From Pelagadaptatus sp034112445 (lineage in GTDB: Bacteria; Pseudomonadota; Gammaproteobacteria; Pseudomonadales; Cellvibrionaceae): a stretch of DNA of 64,000 bases. Location: assembly GCA_034112445.1 (NCBI GenBank), contig JAWUVI010000004.1:55404-119403 (forward strand), given 5' to 3'. The notes under the pieces were generated by a model. The model saw nothing but the letters and a program-made list of their open reading frames with translations, did no database searches and was not told the DNA's origin. Below are positions 27,125 through 36,788 of this stretch, piece after piece. Both the position numbers and the translations under genes were made by a program. Each line of letters starts with the position of its first letter. The first letter of the stretch is position 1.

Positions 27125-29242
27125 ATGGGGAATCTATTTGTGTTAAATACACAATCTACAGTTTTTATGGTTATTAGACGTTGTCTTGTTCGCTTGCTCT
27201 GGGTTGTGATAATTGGGGCTCTGTTGATTCTTTCTTTACTGCCGGTTGGCGTAAAGTTTGGCGTTAACTCTTGGTTTAAGCAGCAAGGAATTGAGGCTTA
27301 TACACAACATTTTTCATTGTCGCCTATGGTTGGCCGAATAGAGTTAGCTGGATTGACAGGACTTAATGAGCAGGGAGATTACTTTCAGCTAGATAATTTA
27401 CTACTCGATGTAGATGTGTTGGCTTTGTGGGACAAGAAGCTTGTGATTGACGAAGTCACAATGGAAGGGTTGAAACTGGGAGTTCGCAAAATTGACGATC
27501 AATATTTTTTTGGTGGAATAAATGTTGCCTCGCTATTAAATCAAAGCGGACCGGTTAAAAATCCAAAACTAGCTAGTGATGATTCTCCGGCAGTTAAATC
27601 TCAAGCGCCTTTCACGAACATAATATTAAAAGAATTACTGATCGCGGATGTTGAGGTCTGTGCAACAGCTAATGACTCTGGGAATGAGAGAGCAAATCTT
27701 TGTGCAGTGATTGATGAGGCGTCTCTGTCTTCGCTATTAAGTGTGGATCTTCTCGCTGCGCCACAGATTAATATGGCGGGCTCTATAAAACTGAAGGGCT
27801 TGCGAGTACAAGACAAGTTGGAAAAGTTGAACGTTTTGTCTATTGCTTCTGTGACGGTTGAGAGTGTTAGTGCAAATAGTGAATTGGTCCAAATTCAGCA
27901 TGTGAATCTGCAAGGCTTAAATCTACTCCAGCGCCAGAGCAATGATCTGTATGCGACCGAAGAAAAGCATCATCTAGACATGGATTCACTTTCTTTTAGC
28001 TCTTTAGGTTTAGCCCTAGGGAATAAAAAAGCTTTGAGCCTTCATCAGCTTAGTATTGAGACGATTAATATTCTTGTGCATCGAAACCATGATGGTGATT
28101 TAGCTCTCAGTGATCGTTTGGATCACATATTGGCTCAAGTTGAAAGTTTGCTCCCAGTAAATAAAAGTCAAATAGAGGTTCCGGTATCTGAGGGGGATAA
28201 GCCGAATGACGATGTGATTATTGCGATTAACTCGATTGCCATGAAATCTAGTCGAGTCTTTTTTGTGGATCAAAATATTGAACCCGTTGTCGTGCAAACA
28301 TTAAATGATATCCAAATTAACGTCTCGAACATAAGCAACGCTGTGACAGATTCTGTTAGCTCGGTTGCTATAGGCATGCAAGTAAACGATCACGGGCGTA
28401 TTGATGTGGCAGGGGATCTGCAGCCTTTTGCTACCAAAACCAATATCAATATTGATGCGAAAATAAAGGCAATTGATATGCACTCGTTGTCTCCCTACAT
28501 TGAACGTAACTTGCAGTATAAAATTCAGCGAGGCCAGTTAAATAATGTGATGACGGCGAAAGTTATCGACAATGAAATAGAGGCCAATATTGAAGTTATT
28601 TTGAATAAGTTTTATTTGCAGAGACTGGCTTCAGAAGAATTAGCCAAAGACGAAGAGCAACAAAATCTGCCTGTTGGTATGGCGCTAAATTTATTGCGCG
28701 ATGGTGATGATAAAATCATATTAGAATTGCCGGTATCTGGTGATATGGATTCTCCAGATTTTTCTTTGAGGAAAATTATTGGAGTGGTCTTTAGAAAGGC
28801 TCTGACGACGGCTGTAGTTAACTATTATACGCCGTTTGGCTTGGTTAATATTGCTTCTGCAGCTGTTGACTCTATAACTCAGCTGCAGTTTTCACCGATG
28901 ATTTTTCAGCCGGGAGTTACAACTTTAACGGCTATTAATCAAGAGCGCTTAGTTCAGCTGAGTCAGTTGTTAACCGCAAAACCACAGCTCAGTTTAAGCT
29001 TTTGCCCGGTGGTTACTCAGCCGGATGCGATGACGTTATTTAAATTATCGGTTGTGCCTGAAGGCGGGCTTAAGTTAACGTCTGAGCAAAGAAAGCAGCT
29101 ACAAAAATACGGAGTCGATAGAGCTCAAAGCGTGAAGAAATTCTTGATTGAGCGCAAGATTTTATCGGAGCAAGTAATATTGTGTCAGTCCGAAATCAAG
29201 GTTGATGATAAGTCATTAGCAACGGTTGAAGTAGGTATTTAA
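27125..29242 (+). CDS. DUF748 (AsmA-like) envelope protein
   Basis: About 705 residues. One N-terminal membrane anchor (about 20-40) and a long periplasmic beta-rich part with AsmA-type features: FGVNSWFKQQGIEAYTQHFS at the start and PVSGDMDSPDFSLRKIIG near 545. Such proteins are thought to bridge the envelope and help lipid traffic. Start uncertain: TTG 27119, ATG 27125 or ATG 27167 (MVIRRCLVRLL). The last is nearest the membrane segment; none has a good ribosome-binding site. It overlaps the convergent PilZ gene by 4 bp at the stops. Confidence 0.78.
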   Translation: MGNLFVLNTQSTVFMVIRRCLVRLLWVVIIGALLILSLLPVGVKFGVNSWFKQQGIEAYTQHFSLSPMVGRIELAGLTGLNEQGDYFQLDNLLLDVDVLALWDKKLVIDEVTMEGLKLGVRKIDDQYFFGGINVASLLNQSGPVKNPKLASDDSPAVKSQAPFTNIILKELLIADVEVCATANDSGNERANLCAVIDEASLSSLLSVDLLAAPQINMAGSIKLKGLRVQDKLEKLNVLSIASVTVESVSANSELVQIQHVNLQGLNLLQRQSNDLYATEEKHHLDMDSLSFSSLGLALGNKKALSLHQLSIETINILVHRNHDGDLALSDRLDHILAQVESLLPVNKSQIEVPVSEGDKPNDDVIIAINSIAMKSSRVFFVDQNIEPVVVQTLNDIQINVSNISNAVTDSVSSVAIGMQVNDHGRIDVAGDLQPFATKTNINIDAKIKAIDMHSLSPYIERNLQYKIQRGQLNNVMTAKVIDNEIEANIEVILNKFYLQRLASEELAKDEEQQNLPVGMALNLLRDGDDKIILELPVSGDMDSPDFSLRKIIGVVFRKALTTAVVNYYTPFGLVNIASAAVDSITQLQFSPMIFQPGVTTLTAINQERLVQLSQLLTAKPQLSLSFCPVVTQPDAMTLFKLSVVPEGGLKLTSEQRKQLQKYGVDRAQSVKKFLIERKILSEQVILCQSEIKVDDKSLATVEVGI

Positions 29243-29508
29243 TCGTTTAAGACAAAGCGCAATCCAATCCCGTTGGGAGACTCACGAACCACTTCCATAT
29301 CTAGAATGGGCGCGTTGCCACCGGGTAAATCAAGCACTTGGCCTTTAACGATTGAGCCAATAGGGGGCACCTTCACATCATCCATTAGTAAAAAGACCCC
29401 TTTATTCGATATGTCCCGGGTGACGGTTTCAATCGTGCCTATGGACTCATGGGTGATCTTTATCTTGCTGCGAAAGGGGGTTCTTACGCAGTCTCTATGC
29501 TCAGACAT
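29239..29508 (-). CDS. Small PilZ domain protein
   Basis: 89 residues made of one PilZ domain. It shows RTPFR (RxxxR) near residue 9 and DISNKG (DxSxxG) near residue 33, so c-di-GMP binding is expected. It ends GIGLRFVLND. It lies 72 bp downstream of parC on the same strand. Stand-alone PilZ proteins of this size often serve pili or motility; no target is visible here. Confidence 0.88.
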   Translation of the reverse strand: MSEHRDCVRTPFRSKIKITHESIGTIETVTRDISNKGVFLLMDDVKVPPIGSIVKGQVLDLPGGNAPILDMEVVRESPNGIGLRFVLND

Positions 29509-29580
29509 AATCTAAATCACTGCTTTTATAGTTTAGTATCAGATTAGCACTGAATTAAATAATTGCTTATAGCGCAGGGC

Positions 29581-31830
29581 TTAAACTTTTATATCTGCGC
29601 TATCAACCTTTTGAAATCCTCTGGGTAGCTTATTTCCGCGGCGGCCACGTTCGCCTTTATAGTGCTCTAAATCAGAGATTCTCAGTGTTAAGTGTCGTTT
29701 TCCCGAGTAAATTGTTAGTTGCTCTTTTTCACTGATAACGACTAAGGCGACCATGAATTCCTCTCTGGATTGAACGCGCGAGGAGGGGATGTTTAAAATC
29801 TTATTACCCTTGCCTCTGGCTAATTCAGGTAGATCACTTACCGGGAATACCAGCATACGGCCTTCATTGCTAATGGCTGCCAATAGATCGGTCTCTATGT
29901 TATTGATTTGGATGGGTGGAATAACCTTGCCGCCTTTAGGTAAGGATAGTGAGGCTTTACCCGCTTTATTTTTAGTGTGTAAATCTTCGAGCTTAGCAAT
30001 AAATCCATAGCCAGCATCTGAGGCCAATAATAGGCGAGTCTCTTTCTCTCCCATCAACAATCCTTCAAAGGTTACGCCACTTGGAGGGTTTAATTTCCCG
30101 CTCGCGGGTTCACCTTGTCCACGTGCGGATGGCAAACTGTGTGATGGCAGTGCATAGCTGCGGCCGCTTGAATCTAGAAGGATGGCGTGTTGATTAGATT
30201 TTCCCTGTGCGGCCAATTTAAAGCTATCGCCCGCTTTATAATTTAAGGCAGTGGGGTCAATGTCGTGACCTTTTGCTGCACGAATCCAACCTTTCTCTGA
30301 TAGAACGACCGTTATGGGATCGCTACCCAAGATATCCGTTTCGTTGAATACTTGTGATTCTGTTCGCGTAACGATTGGTGAGCGGCGCTCATCCCCAAAT
30401 TCTTCAGCGGCGTTGAGTAATTCTTTTTTAAGTAACGTTTTGATTCGTCGGGCGCTATCGAGAGTTTTCTTTAAATAATCTTGTTCACCTTCTAATTTCT
30501 CTTTTTCTTCGAGAATTTTCATTTCTTCTAAACGAGCCAATTGTCTTAGTTTGGTTTCAAGAATGTATTCGGCTTGATTTTCGCTAAGATCGAACCTCTT
30601 TATTAACACAGGTTTGGGTTCGTCTTCGGTACGAATAATATGGATGACTTCATCGATATTGAGAAACACGATCAACAATGCAGCCAGACGTTCAAGGCGT
30701 TCTTCAACCTTTAATAAGCGATGCTGTAAGCGGCGGCGCAAAGTAACTGTTCTAAAGGCTAACCATTCACTGAGAATGATATTCAGTGGTTTAACTTGTG
30801 GTAAACCATTGTTGCCAATCATGTTCATGTTGGTGCGGTAGTTACGTTCAAGATCGGTGCTGGCAAATAAGTGGCTCATTAAGCCTTCAGCATCAATTCT
30901 ATTTGAGCGTGGGATGATGATTAGGCGAGTTGGGTTTTCATGATCCGATTCGTCACGCAGGTCAATGACCATGGGTAATTTCTTAGCCTGCATTTGCGCG
31001 GCTATCTGCTCTAATACTTTCGCGCCGCTGACTTGATGAGGCAAGGCTGTAATAACAATGTCGCCATCTTCAATGTTCCAGCAGGCACGCATTTTTATTG
31101 AGCCTCGACCGGTCTCATAAATCTTTTGGATATCGGCGGCGGGAGTGATTATTTCGGCGTCGGTGGGCATGTCTGGACCGGGAATAAAATCCATTAACTC
31201 AGTAACTGTTGCTTTAGGGTTCTCAAGTATGTGTATGGTTGCTGCGACAACTTCACGTAAATTATGCGGTTGTATATCGGTAGCCATACCCACAGCAATA
31301 CCGGTGGTGCCATTTAATAATATATTTGGGACTCTGGCGGGAAGCACGCAAGGTTCTTCTAATGTGCCATCAAAATTTGGTGTCCAGTCAACAGTGCCAT
31401 GGGCTAATTCAGAGAGTAATGCTTCGCTGTATTTGGTTAGGCGAGACTCGGTGTAACGCATGGCTGCAAACGATTTAGGGTCGTCTGGTGAGCCCCAGTT
31501 TCCCTGCCCATCAATCAATGGGTATCGGTAGGAAAAAGATTGAGCCATTAACACCATTGCTTCGTATGATGCTGAATCACCATGGGGGTGAAATTTACCA
31601 ATAACATCACCGACGGTTCGAGCTGACTTTTTAAATTTGGCGGTAGATTTTAAACCCAGTTCACTCATGGCATAGACGATACGACGCTGCACAGGCTTTA
31701 AACCATCACCGATATTGGGTAAGGCTCTATCCATAATCACATACATGGAATAATCCAAGTAAGCCTTTTCAGCATAGGTTTTAAGGGGTATTTGCTCGTC
31801 AGCTTCTGGAGAGGAGATTACCTCGGTCAT
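29581..31830 (-). CDS. parC: DNA topoisomerase IV subunit A
   Basis: Decatenase that separates replicated chromosomes together with ParE (not in this window). The 749-residue sequence begins with the gyrase/topo IV core (YSMYVIMDRALPNIGDGLKP). The active-site Tyr is Y126 in MRYTESRL. In the quinolone-resistance region HPHGDSASYE, the positions matching E. coli Ser80 and Glu84 are Ser86 and Glu90, so no classical resistance change is seen. The C-terminal beta-pinwheel is present. AGGATC precedes the ATG. Confidence 0.97.
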   Translation of the reverse strand: MTEVISSPEADEQIPLKTYAEKAYLDYSMYVIMDRALPNIGDGLKPVQRRIVYAMSELGLKSTAKFKKSARTVGDVIGKFHPHGDSASYEAMVLMAQSFSYRYPLIDGQGNWGSPDDPKSFAAMRYTESRLTKYSEALLSELAHGTVDWTPNFDGTLEEPCVLPARVPNILLNGTTGIAVGMATDIQPHNLREVVAATIHILENPKATVTELMDFIPGPDMPTDAEIITPAADIQKIYETGRGSIKMRACWNIEDGDIVITALPHQVSGAKVLEQIAAQMQAKKLPMVIDLRDESDHENPTRLIIIPRSNRIDAEGLMSHLFASTDLERNYRTNMNMIGNNGLPQVKPLNIILSEWLAFRTVTLRRRLQHRLLKVEERLERLAALLIVFLNIDEVIHIIRTEDEPKPVLIKRFDLSENQAEYILETKLRQLARLEEMKILEEKEKLEGEQDYLKKTLDSARRIKTLLKKELLNAAEEFGDERRSPIVTRTESQVFNETDILGSDPITVVLSEKGWIRAAKGHDIDPTALNYKAGDSFKLAAQGKSNQHAILLDSSGRSYALPSHSLPSARGQGEPASGKLNPPSGVTFEGLLMGEKETRLLLASDAGYGFIAKLEDLHTKNKAGKASLSLPKGGKVIPPIQINNIETDLLAAISNEGRMLVFPVSDLPELARGKGNKILNIPSSRVQSREEFMVALVVISEKEQLTIYSGKRHLTLRISDLEHYKGERGRRGNKLPRGFQKVDSADIKV

Positions 31831-31987
31831 AAGTGATCCTGTTTGGGGGTGGTGATGTCTTATTATGTAGGCGCCAGAGCTTATACTAAAGCACTGGAAA
31901 CCTTCAATATATCTCTTTCTAACCTGTGAAAATATTATGGATCGGGTTAAGCTTTAAGTTCAATATCCTACCGTTAAGAGTGTTGCA

Positions 31988-33718
31988 GTGATGTTATATA
32001 TAAAAAGGGCTTTATGGTTGCTTTTCTTCGTGGCGCTATTAGCCGTTACTGGTCTCTATATATTGCATAGCAGCTGGAACCCAGAACCTAAAGACGAGGT
32101 TTTGTATCATAATGGCGTGATTATCACTATGGACACAGATAATCCAAATGCTTCAGCGATGTTAGTCAGAAAAAATCTGATTGTGGGTGTAGGTGCCACC
32201 TCTGATTTACGTGAATTAGCGACATCGTCAGTGACAGAAGTGGACTTGGAGGGCAAGACGGTTATTCCTGGTTTTGTTGATGGGCATGGACACTTCCCTG
32301 GTAGTGGTTTGTCTGCGATAGCGGTAGATGCAAACAGCCCTCCCATAGGCGATAAGCAGGGAATAGAAGATATTTTAGTTGGGCTAAAAATTCTTGCGGA
32401 TAAAACGCCTAAGGGAAGTTGGTTGTTGGCTTATGGCTTTGACGACACCATGATTGCTGAAAAACGCTTTTTAACACGCGATGAATTAGACAGTGTCTCT
32501 ACTGAACATCCGATTTTTGTTATGCATATTTCTGCTCATATGAGCGTTCTCAATAGCATGGGGTTAGAACGTGCTGGTTATAATGAAACGACACAAGATC
32601 CGGTCGGAGGCGAAATAGAGCGCAGCGGTAATGGAAAACTAACCGGTTTAGTCAAAGAACGAGCTCACTATGCGTTAATAAAGCAGACGTTTAATTTCTC
32701 AGCCCAAGATAGCTTGAAAATAACCCGCAGAGCGGTTGCAGAATACTTACAGCAGGGTGTTACGAGTGTTCAAGCCGGTAAGCTTGAGTTTGATCAAGTG
32801 AAGGAATTGGGGCAGGCCTCAAAAATCGGACTGATTCCTCAGCGTGTCGTGGCTTGGCCAGACGCCAGTGCCCGACGAGAAATGCTATCTGATCTGGTGG
32901 CTTCTGGGGGGGTAAGTTCCTTCATTGATACAGAGAAATTTAAAATAGGCGCCACCAAATTCATATCAGACGGCTCAATCCAAGGTTATACCGGCTTTTT
33001 ATTGCATCCGTATCATCAATTGCCAGAGTCATTGGATGATGATTATCGAGGCTATTCGGTTTTTGCCGACGGTGATATTGAATTAATTAGAGAGTTAATT
33101 GTTGAGCATAAGCAACAAATTGCGATTCACGCTAATGGCGACGCGGCTATTGAAGCGGTGTTGGATCTTTTAGAGCCTTTGGCCGATATCATTAAAGCCC
33201 ATGACCTTCGGCCTATTATTGTCCATGCGCAAATGGCTCACCCAGTTCATCTCGAGCGTATGAAAAAAATCGGTGTGACGCCAACGTTTTATATTTCCCA
33301 TGTGCGTGTATGGGGCGATCGCCATAGAGATATTTTTATGGGGCCGGAGCGCGCGCAGGGAATAAATCCTTTGCAGACTTCAGAGGTAAATGACTTGCCC
33401 TATAGTATTCATACCGACACCCCCGTATTACCTATGCGGCCTATGCAAATGATAGAAGATGCCGTAATGAGAGAAACCTATAATGGCAATGAATTAGGCG
33501 GGGAAGAAAGAGTGACCGTTCAGCAAGCATTGCGTGCAACCACTCTAAGTGCCGCATGGCAATCCCATTTAGAAGATAAAATAGGCTCTTTGAGTGCGGG
33601 AAAATACGCAGATTTTTTAGTCTTATCAAATAACCTCTATACGGTAGCCTCTCAAGACATAGGTTCGACTGTTGTGGAAAAGACTTATATAGGTGGCGCT
33701 TTACACTTTCAGCGGTGA
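31988..33718 (+). CDS. Membrane-anchored amidohydrolase (YtcJ/amidohydrolase 3 family)
   Basis: 576 residues. An N-terminal membrane segment (about 8-26) presents the enzyme to the periplasm. The amidohydrolase fold shows the metal motif VDGHGHFPGSG near residue 98, the IHANGD motif near 379, IVHAQM near 411, and HTDTPV near 475. The family hydrolyses amide or imine bonds in unknown small molecules. A second gene of the same family is at 55.7-57.5 kb. Monocistronic; a 157-bp region without clear motifs lies upstream. Confidence 0.85.
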   Translation: MMLYIKRALWLLFFVALLAVTGLYILHSSWNPEPKDEVLYHNGVIITMDTDNPNASAMLVRKNLIVGVGATSDLRELATSSVTEVDLEGKTVIPGFVDGHGHFPGSGLSAIAVDANSPPIGDKQGIEDILVGLKILADKTPKGSWLLAYGFDDTMIAEKRFLTRDELDSVSTEHPIFVMHISAHMSVLNSMGLERAGYNETTQDPVGGEIERSGNGKLTGLVKERAHYALIKQTFNFSAQDSLKITRRAVAEYLQQGVTSVQAGKLEFDQVKELGQASKIGLIPQRVVAWPDASARREMLSDLVASGGVSSFIDTEKFKIGATKFISDGSIQGYTGFLLHPYHQLPESLDDDYRGYSVFADGDIELIRELIVEHKQQIAIHANGDAAIEAVLDLLEPLADIIKAHDLRPIIVHAQMAHPVHLERMKKIGVTPTFYISHVRVWGDRHRDIFMGPERAQGINPLQTSEVNDLPYSIHTDTPVLPMRPMQMIEDAVMRETYNGNELGGEERVTVQQALRATTLSAAWQSHLEDKIGSLSAGKYADFLVLSNNLYTVASQDIGSTVVEKTYIGGALHFQR

Positions 33719-33929
33719 GTAAAACGGGAGGCATAGCAGTCCCTTTTATATTAATTTGCTCTGTAGGCTTTAAGCAGTAACTTTTGAATTAGTCTGATAA
33801 TCACTCTGTGTAATTAAATGAAAAAGAGTGACGATTTGAAAGAATAATGCTTATACTTGGTGCTCCTCAGTGAAGCACCGTATTTTAAAGCTATCTATAG
33901 TTACCACCTTGAGTCGGGTAAAACAATTA

Positions 33930-35144
33930 ATGTCAGAACTTAAAAGTATCCTCCCTAATCAATTACAAGTTGGTATGTACATCACCAAAATTGAAGGAGG
34001 AGAAAATACTAAAAAGCTCAATAGTGAAGGGTTATTGACACGTCAATCTACCGTAGATCGTATTGTTTCTTTAGATGTGACTAAGATTGTCATTGATACA
34101 AATAAAGGAATTGATTGCGTCGGCAGTAAGTCTTATAAGCCGGCGGCTAGTTTCGACATGTCGACTAAAGCGGTAGCAAAAGAAGATATAGGCAGCTCAA
34201 CAGTATCTTTTGCGGATGAAATGAAAAACGCTACTGAGCTGCATTCTAAAGCGCTTTCATTAGTTAGTGACGTCATGAATGACGTTAAGTTGGGGCGTGC
34301 TTTAGACCTAACCTCAGTCGATACGGTCGCTTCAGAGATCACCCAATCATTAATAAACAACCAAAACGCTCTTGCTAGCTTGATGCGGGTGCGCTCTATG
34401 GATAGCTATTTATTAGAGCACTCTTTAAATGTTTCGGTCTTAATGGGTATTCTATCTCGCTCAATGGGGTTTCATGATGATGTTATCAAGGAATTAGTCT
34501 TGGGTGCGTTTATTCATGATGTGGGTAAAATTCGTGTTGCCGATGAGATTTTGCATAAGCCTGGAAAGTTAAATGGCGAAGAATGGGCTGAGATGCAACG
34601 CCATGTGAATTACGGTATCGAAGCGATTCAAGATGTCGATGGTATTTCTCAAATAGCTAAAGATATTTGTGCTCAACATCATGAAAAGTTAGATGGTAAA
34701 GGCTATCCATTTGGCCTGGCTGGAGACGAAATTGCTCAGCACTCGCGGATGGGATCAGTGGTGGATGTTTATGACGCAATTACTGCTAATCGCTGTTATC
34801 ACAAGGGAATGGAACCAACGATAGCGTTGAAACGCATGCTGACCTGGACCGGTGATCACCTTGATAAACAGTTGGTTTATCAGTTGATACGGTGTCTGGG
34901 CGTATACCCTCCAGGCTCTCTCGTTGAATTGGAAAGTGGTCATGTAGGCATGATTCAAGAAGTCAGGTCTATGCAGCCTAATCAGCCTATAGTACAAATG
35001 GTGTATAACACTAAAAAGAAACAAATGCTTGATGGTCAAGTTGTTGATCTACGTAAGCATGACAATTTTGGTGCTATTGTCAGCGCGGTATCGCCAGAAA
35101 GTTACCAAATTAACGTGGATGACTTTATTCTGTCTGATGGGTAA
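33930..35144 (+). CDS. HD-GYP cyclic-di-GMP phosphodiesterase
   Basis: About 404 residues. The N-terminal region fits DUF3391 (LQVGMYITKIEGG), and an HD-GYP domain follows. Catalytic residues are readable: FIHDVGKIRVAD near 194-198 and HHEKLDGKGYP near 249-259, then DVYDAITANRCYHKGM. The family hydrolyses c-di-GMP to GMP. A GTG at 33870 gives a 20-residue extension, but ATG 33930 starts at the conserved domain and is preferred. It is convergent with the Bax-like gene. Confidence 0.9.
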   Translation: MSELKSILPNQLQVGMYITKIEGGENTKKLNSEGLLTRQSTVDRIVSLDVTKIVIDTNKGIDCVGSKSYKPAASFDMSTKAVAKEDIGSSTVSFADEMKNATELHSKALSLVSDVMNDVKLGRALDLTSVDTVASEITQSLINNQNALASLMRVRSMDSYLLEHSLNVSVLMGILSRSMGFHDDVIKELVLGAFIHDVGKIRVADEILHKPGKLNGEEWAEMQRHVNYGIEAIQDVDGISQIAKDICAQHHEKLDGKGYPFGLAGDEIAQHSRMGSVVDVYDAITANRCYHKGMEPTIALKRMLTWTGDHLDKQLVYQLIRCLGVYPPGSLVELESGHVGMIQEVRSMQPNQPIVQMVYNTKKKQMLDGQVVDLRKHDNFGAIVSAVSPESYQINVDDFILSDG

Positions 35145-35167
35145 TGTTTAAAGGATTAGGTCTTAGT

Positions 35168-35201
35168 AACTTAACCAAAAGTATAACTTAACCAAAAGTA
35201 T
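35168..35201. repeat. 17-bp perfect tandem duplication
   Basis: Two identical copies of AACTTAACCAAAAGTAT (35168-35184 and 35185-35201) fill most of the 58-bp gap between the convergent HD-GYP and Bax-like genes. Confidence 0.95.
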
Positions 35202-35202
35202 T

Positions 35203-36027
35203 TTAGCGGTTTGGAAATTGTTGTAATTTATTGTATTTAATCATTTTTTGTAATTCATGAACGTAATCTTCACCTCGGCTGGAATACAAAACTAAGCCTT
35301 TCACTAACACTAGCCCGACGAGCGGTTTGTTCTCCTTGCGTAATTTCGCTCTTATCTTTCTGAATTCCTGATAGCTTTTATGGGTGTTTAAATTGCGGAA
35401 GTAAGATACTACCGACTCGTTTGCGGACTTAAATTTTTTGACTTCATGATTGGCCCCCTTTGTTCGGTGTTTAGGTACTAATCCACAGCCTTTGGAAAAA
35501 CACCATTGTCCAAAATAATTGTTGGCTTTCGTAGCAAAGCGTGAAGTCCCCCACGCCGATTCGTTCGCGGCCTGCGCCAAAATCATCGATGCTGGAATTT
35601 CATCGACTTTCATTAACAAATCATTCAAAAGTTTTGATGGGGCTCTACTGCGTACTTTGTAGTAGTCAGCAAGTGGTAGTAAAGGACTGATATCCACAGG
35701 CTGTAGATTTTTTATATCTTCATTGATTTTAATCAGTGCCGCTCGTTGTTTGCTTATGATTGAATTTTGTTTCTGGATGAGGGGCAATAAAAAATTAAAA
35801 AACTGTACTTTGCGTTGCTTGATGTCGGTGATTTTTTTAAAGTCAGGGATATTGGCTGTGCTAGATGAGTTGAGAGGCTGACTAAGGTATTGGTTGGTTG
35901 TGAGAAGTCTCAACTCTGTCGATGACTGAGTTTCACTGGCATGTAAACTTGAATGTAAGACAAACACTAAAGCCAGCGTGCCAATAGAATACGACAAAAA
36001 TAAATAGCCTAAAATTTTAGAGTTCAT
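35203..36027 (-). CDS. Bax-like glucosaminidase domain protein
   Basis: 274 residues with an N-terminal signal/anchor (about 7-30). A glucosaminidase domain of the Bax family follows, readable as PASMILAQAANESAWGTSRF (catalytic Glu in ANESAWG), NNYFGQWCF and YSSRGEDYVHEL. It would cleave peptidoglycan glycan strands in the periplasm. The start codon lies inside the 20-bp tandem repeat tract, so its leader and promoter are built largely of those repeats. Confidence 0.85.
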   Translation of the reverse strand: MNSKILGYLFLSYSIGTLALVFVLHSSLHASETQSSTELRLLTTNQYLSQPLNSSSTANIPDFKKITDIKQRKVQFFNFLLPLIQKQNSIISKQRAALIKINEDIKNLQPVDISPLLPLADYYKVRSRAPSKLLNDLLMKVDEIPASMILAQAANESAWGTSRFATKANNYFGQWCFSKGCGLVPKHRTKGANHEVKKFKSANESVVSYFRNLNTHKSYQEFRKIRAKLRKENKPLVGLVLVKGLVLYSSRGEDYVHELQKMIKYNKLQQFPNR

Positions 36028-36122
36028 AGAATGTCTTTGTGGTTCATGAGTTCTCTTCGTAGTTCAAAGATTGTATTTATAGTTTAAGGATTGTATTTAT
36101 AGTTTATAGAATGTCTTTAGAG
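36023..36122. repeat. Five imperfect tandem copies of a 20-bp unit
   Basis: Units 36023-36042, 36043-36062, 36063-36082, 36083-36102 and 36103-36122 share the pattern TTyAwrGAwTGTmTTTrTAG. Units 3 and 4 are identical at 18 of 20 positions. The array runs exactly from the start codon of the Bax-like gene to the stop codon of the lambda-P-like gene upstream. Confidence 0.9.
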
Positions 36123-36788
36123 TTTCAGCTTGTCTTTTAGCTCTTGTAGTCGCTGCTGGTTTTCATTTTTACTGAGTGGTTTCTCTATGGTTTCAGGGAG
36201 TTTTAGCGTATTAGGCTGTATAAGTGTTTCACCATTTAGCACTCTCTGGCATAAATTTTCATAATGATTTTTAAAAATAGGGAACGCGTTTCTCTCAGTT
36301 GAGTTTGCCAGCATAAACCAATCACTGGCTTTACCTGCATGATACACAGCAGGGTGACTCCAATTAAAACCAGCTTTTGGGTTTGGTGCGTGGCAAGCCT
36401 CGAGGTAGGCTGTGTGTGGATCTTTGAGGTTTTGACCTAAGCCTTCGGATTGACACAGCGTAATCATCTTATGCAGTGTGGGTAAGTATTCGCACTGCTC
36501 AATGGCTTTTTTTGCGCCTCTTAGAATGGTTTCGCTGGCAAAACGAAGTAGTGTTTCAGCCCACAACTTTTTTGCTTGATTTAAAGTTTGGGTGTCGCCG
36601 AAAGCCGCGTGGTATTGGTTGTGATAATTAATGCGGAACAAAGCAAACACTTGATTTATCGTGTCGATATGTTCGCCACTAACTTTAGCTTTCTCTTGTT
36701 TAGGTTGCCCAGCTGCGATCGTTGAGGTCTTCTGCGATTGAGCGATCTCTTGTTCTACTTGTGCGAGAAGCTGTTTGCTGTCCTTCAT
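36117..36788 (-). CDS. Phage lambda P-like replicative helicase loader
   Basis: 223 residues. The central part resembles lambda replication protein P: INQVFALFRINYHNQYHAAF, a KKLWAETLLRF segment, and LPTLHKMITLCQSE, which parallels the LPSPGQFVAWCRE of lambda P. The C-terminal QQRLQELKDKLKL parallels the lambda P tail. Lambda P binds DnaB helicase and delivers it to the origin. The gene overlaps the DnaT-like gene by 89 bp, and no later ATG fits; AAGG lies just before the chosen ATG. Housekeeping neighbours suggest a domesticated, not prophage, gene. The assignment is by motif memory. Confidence 0.7.
   Translation of the reverse strand: MKDSKQLLAQVEQEIAQSQKTSTIAAGQPKQEKAKVSGEHIDTINQVFALFRINYHNQYHAAFGDTQTLNQAKKLWAETLLRFASETILRGAKKAIEQCEYLPTLHKMITLCQSEGLGQNLKDPHTAYLEACHAPNPKAGFNWSHPAVYHAGKASDWFMLANSTERNAFPIFKNHYENLCQRVLNGETLIQPNTLKLPETIEKPLSKNENQQRLQELKDKLKL

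Noticed and set aside
36023..36122. 20-bp repeats as a CRISPR array
   Set aside because: The units abut each other without spacers and are imperfect; no cas genes are nearby.
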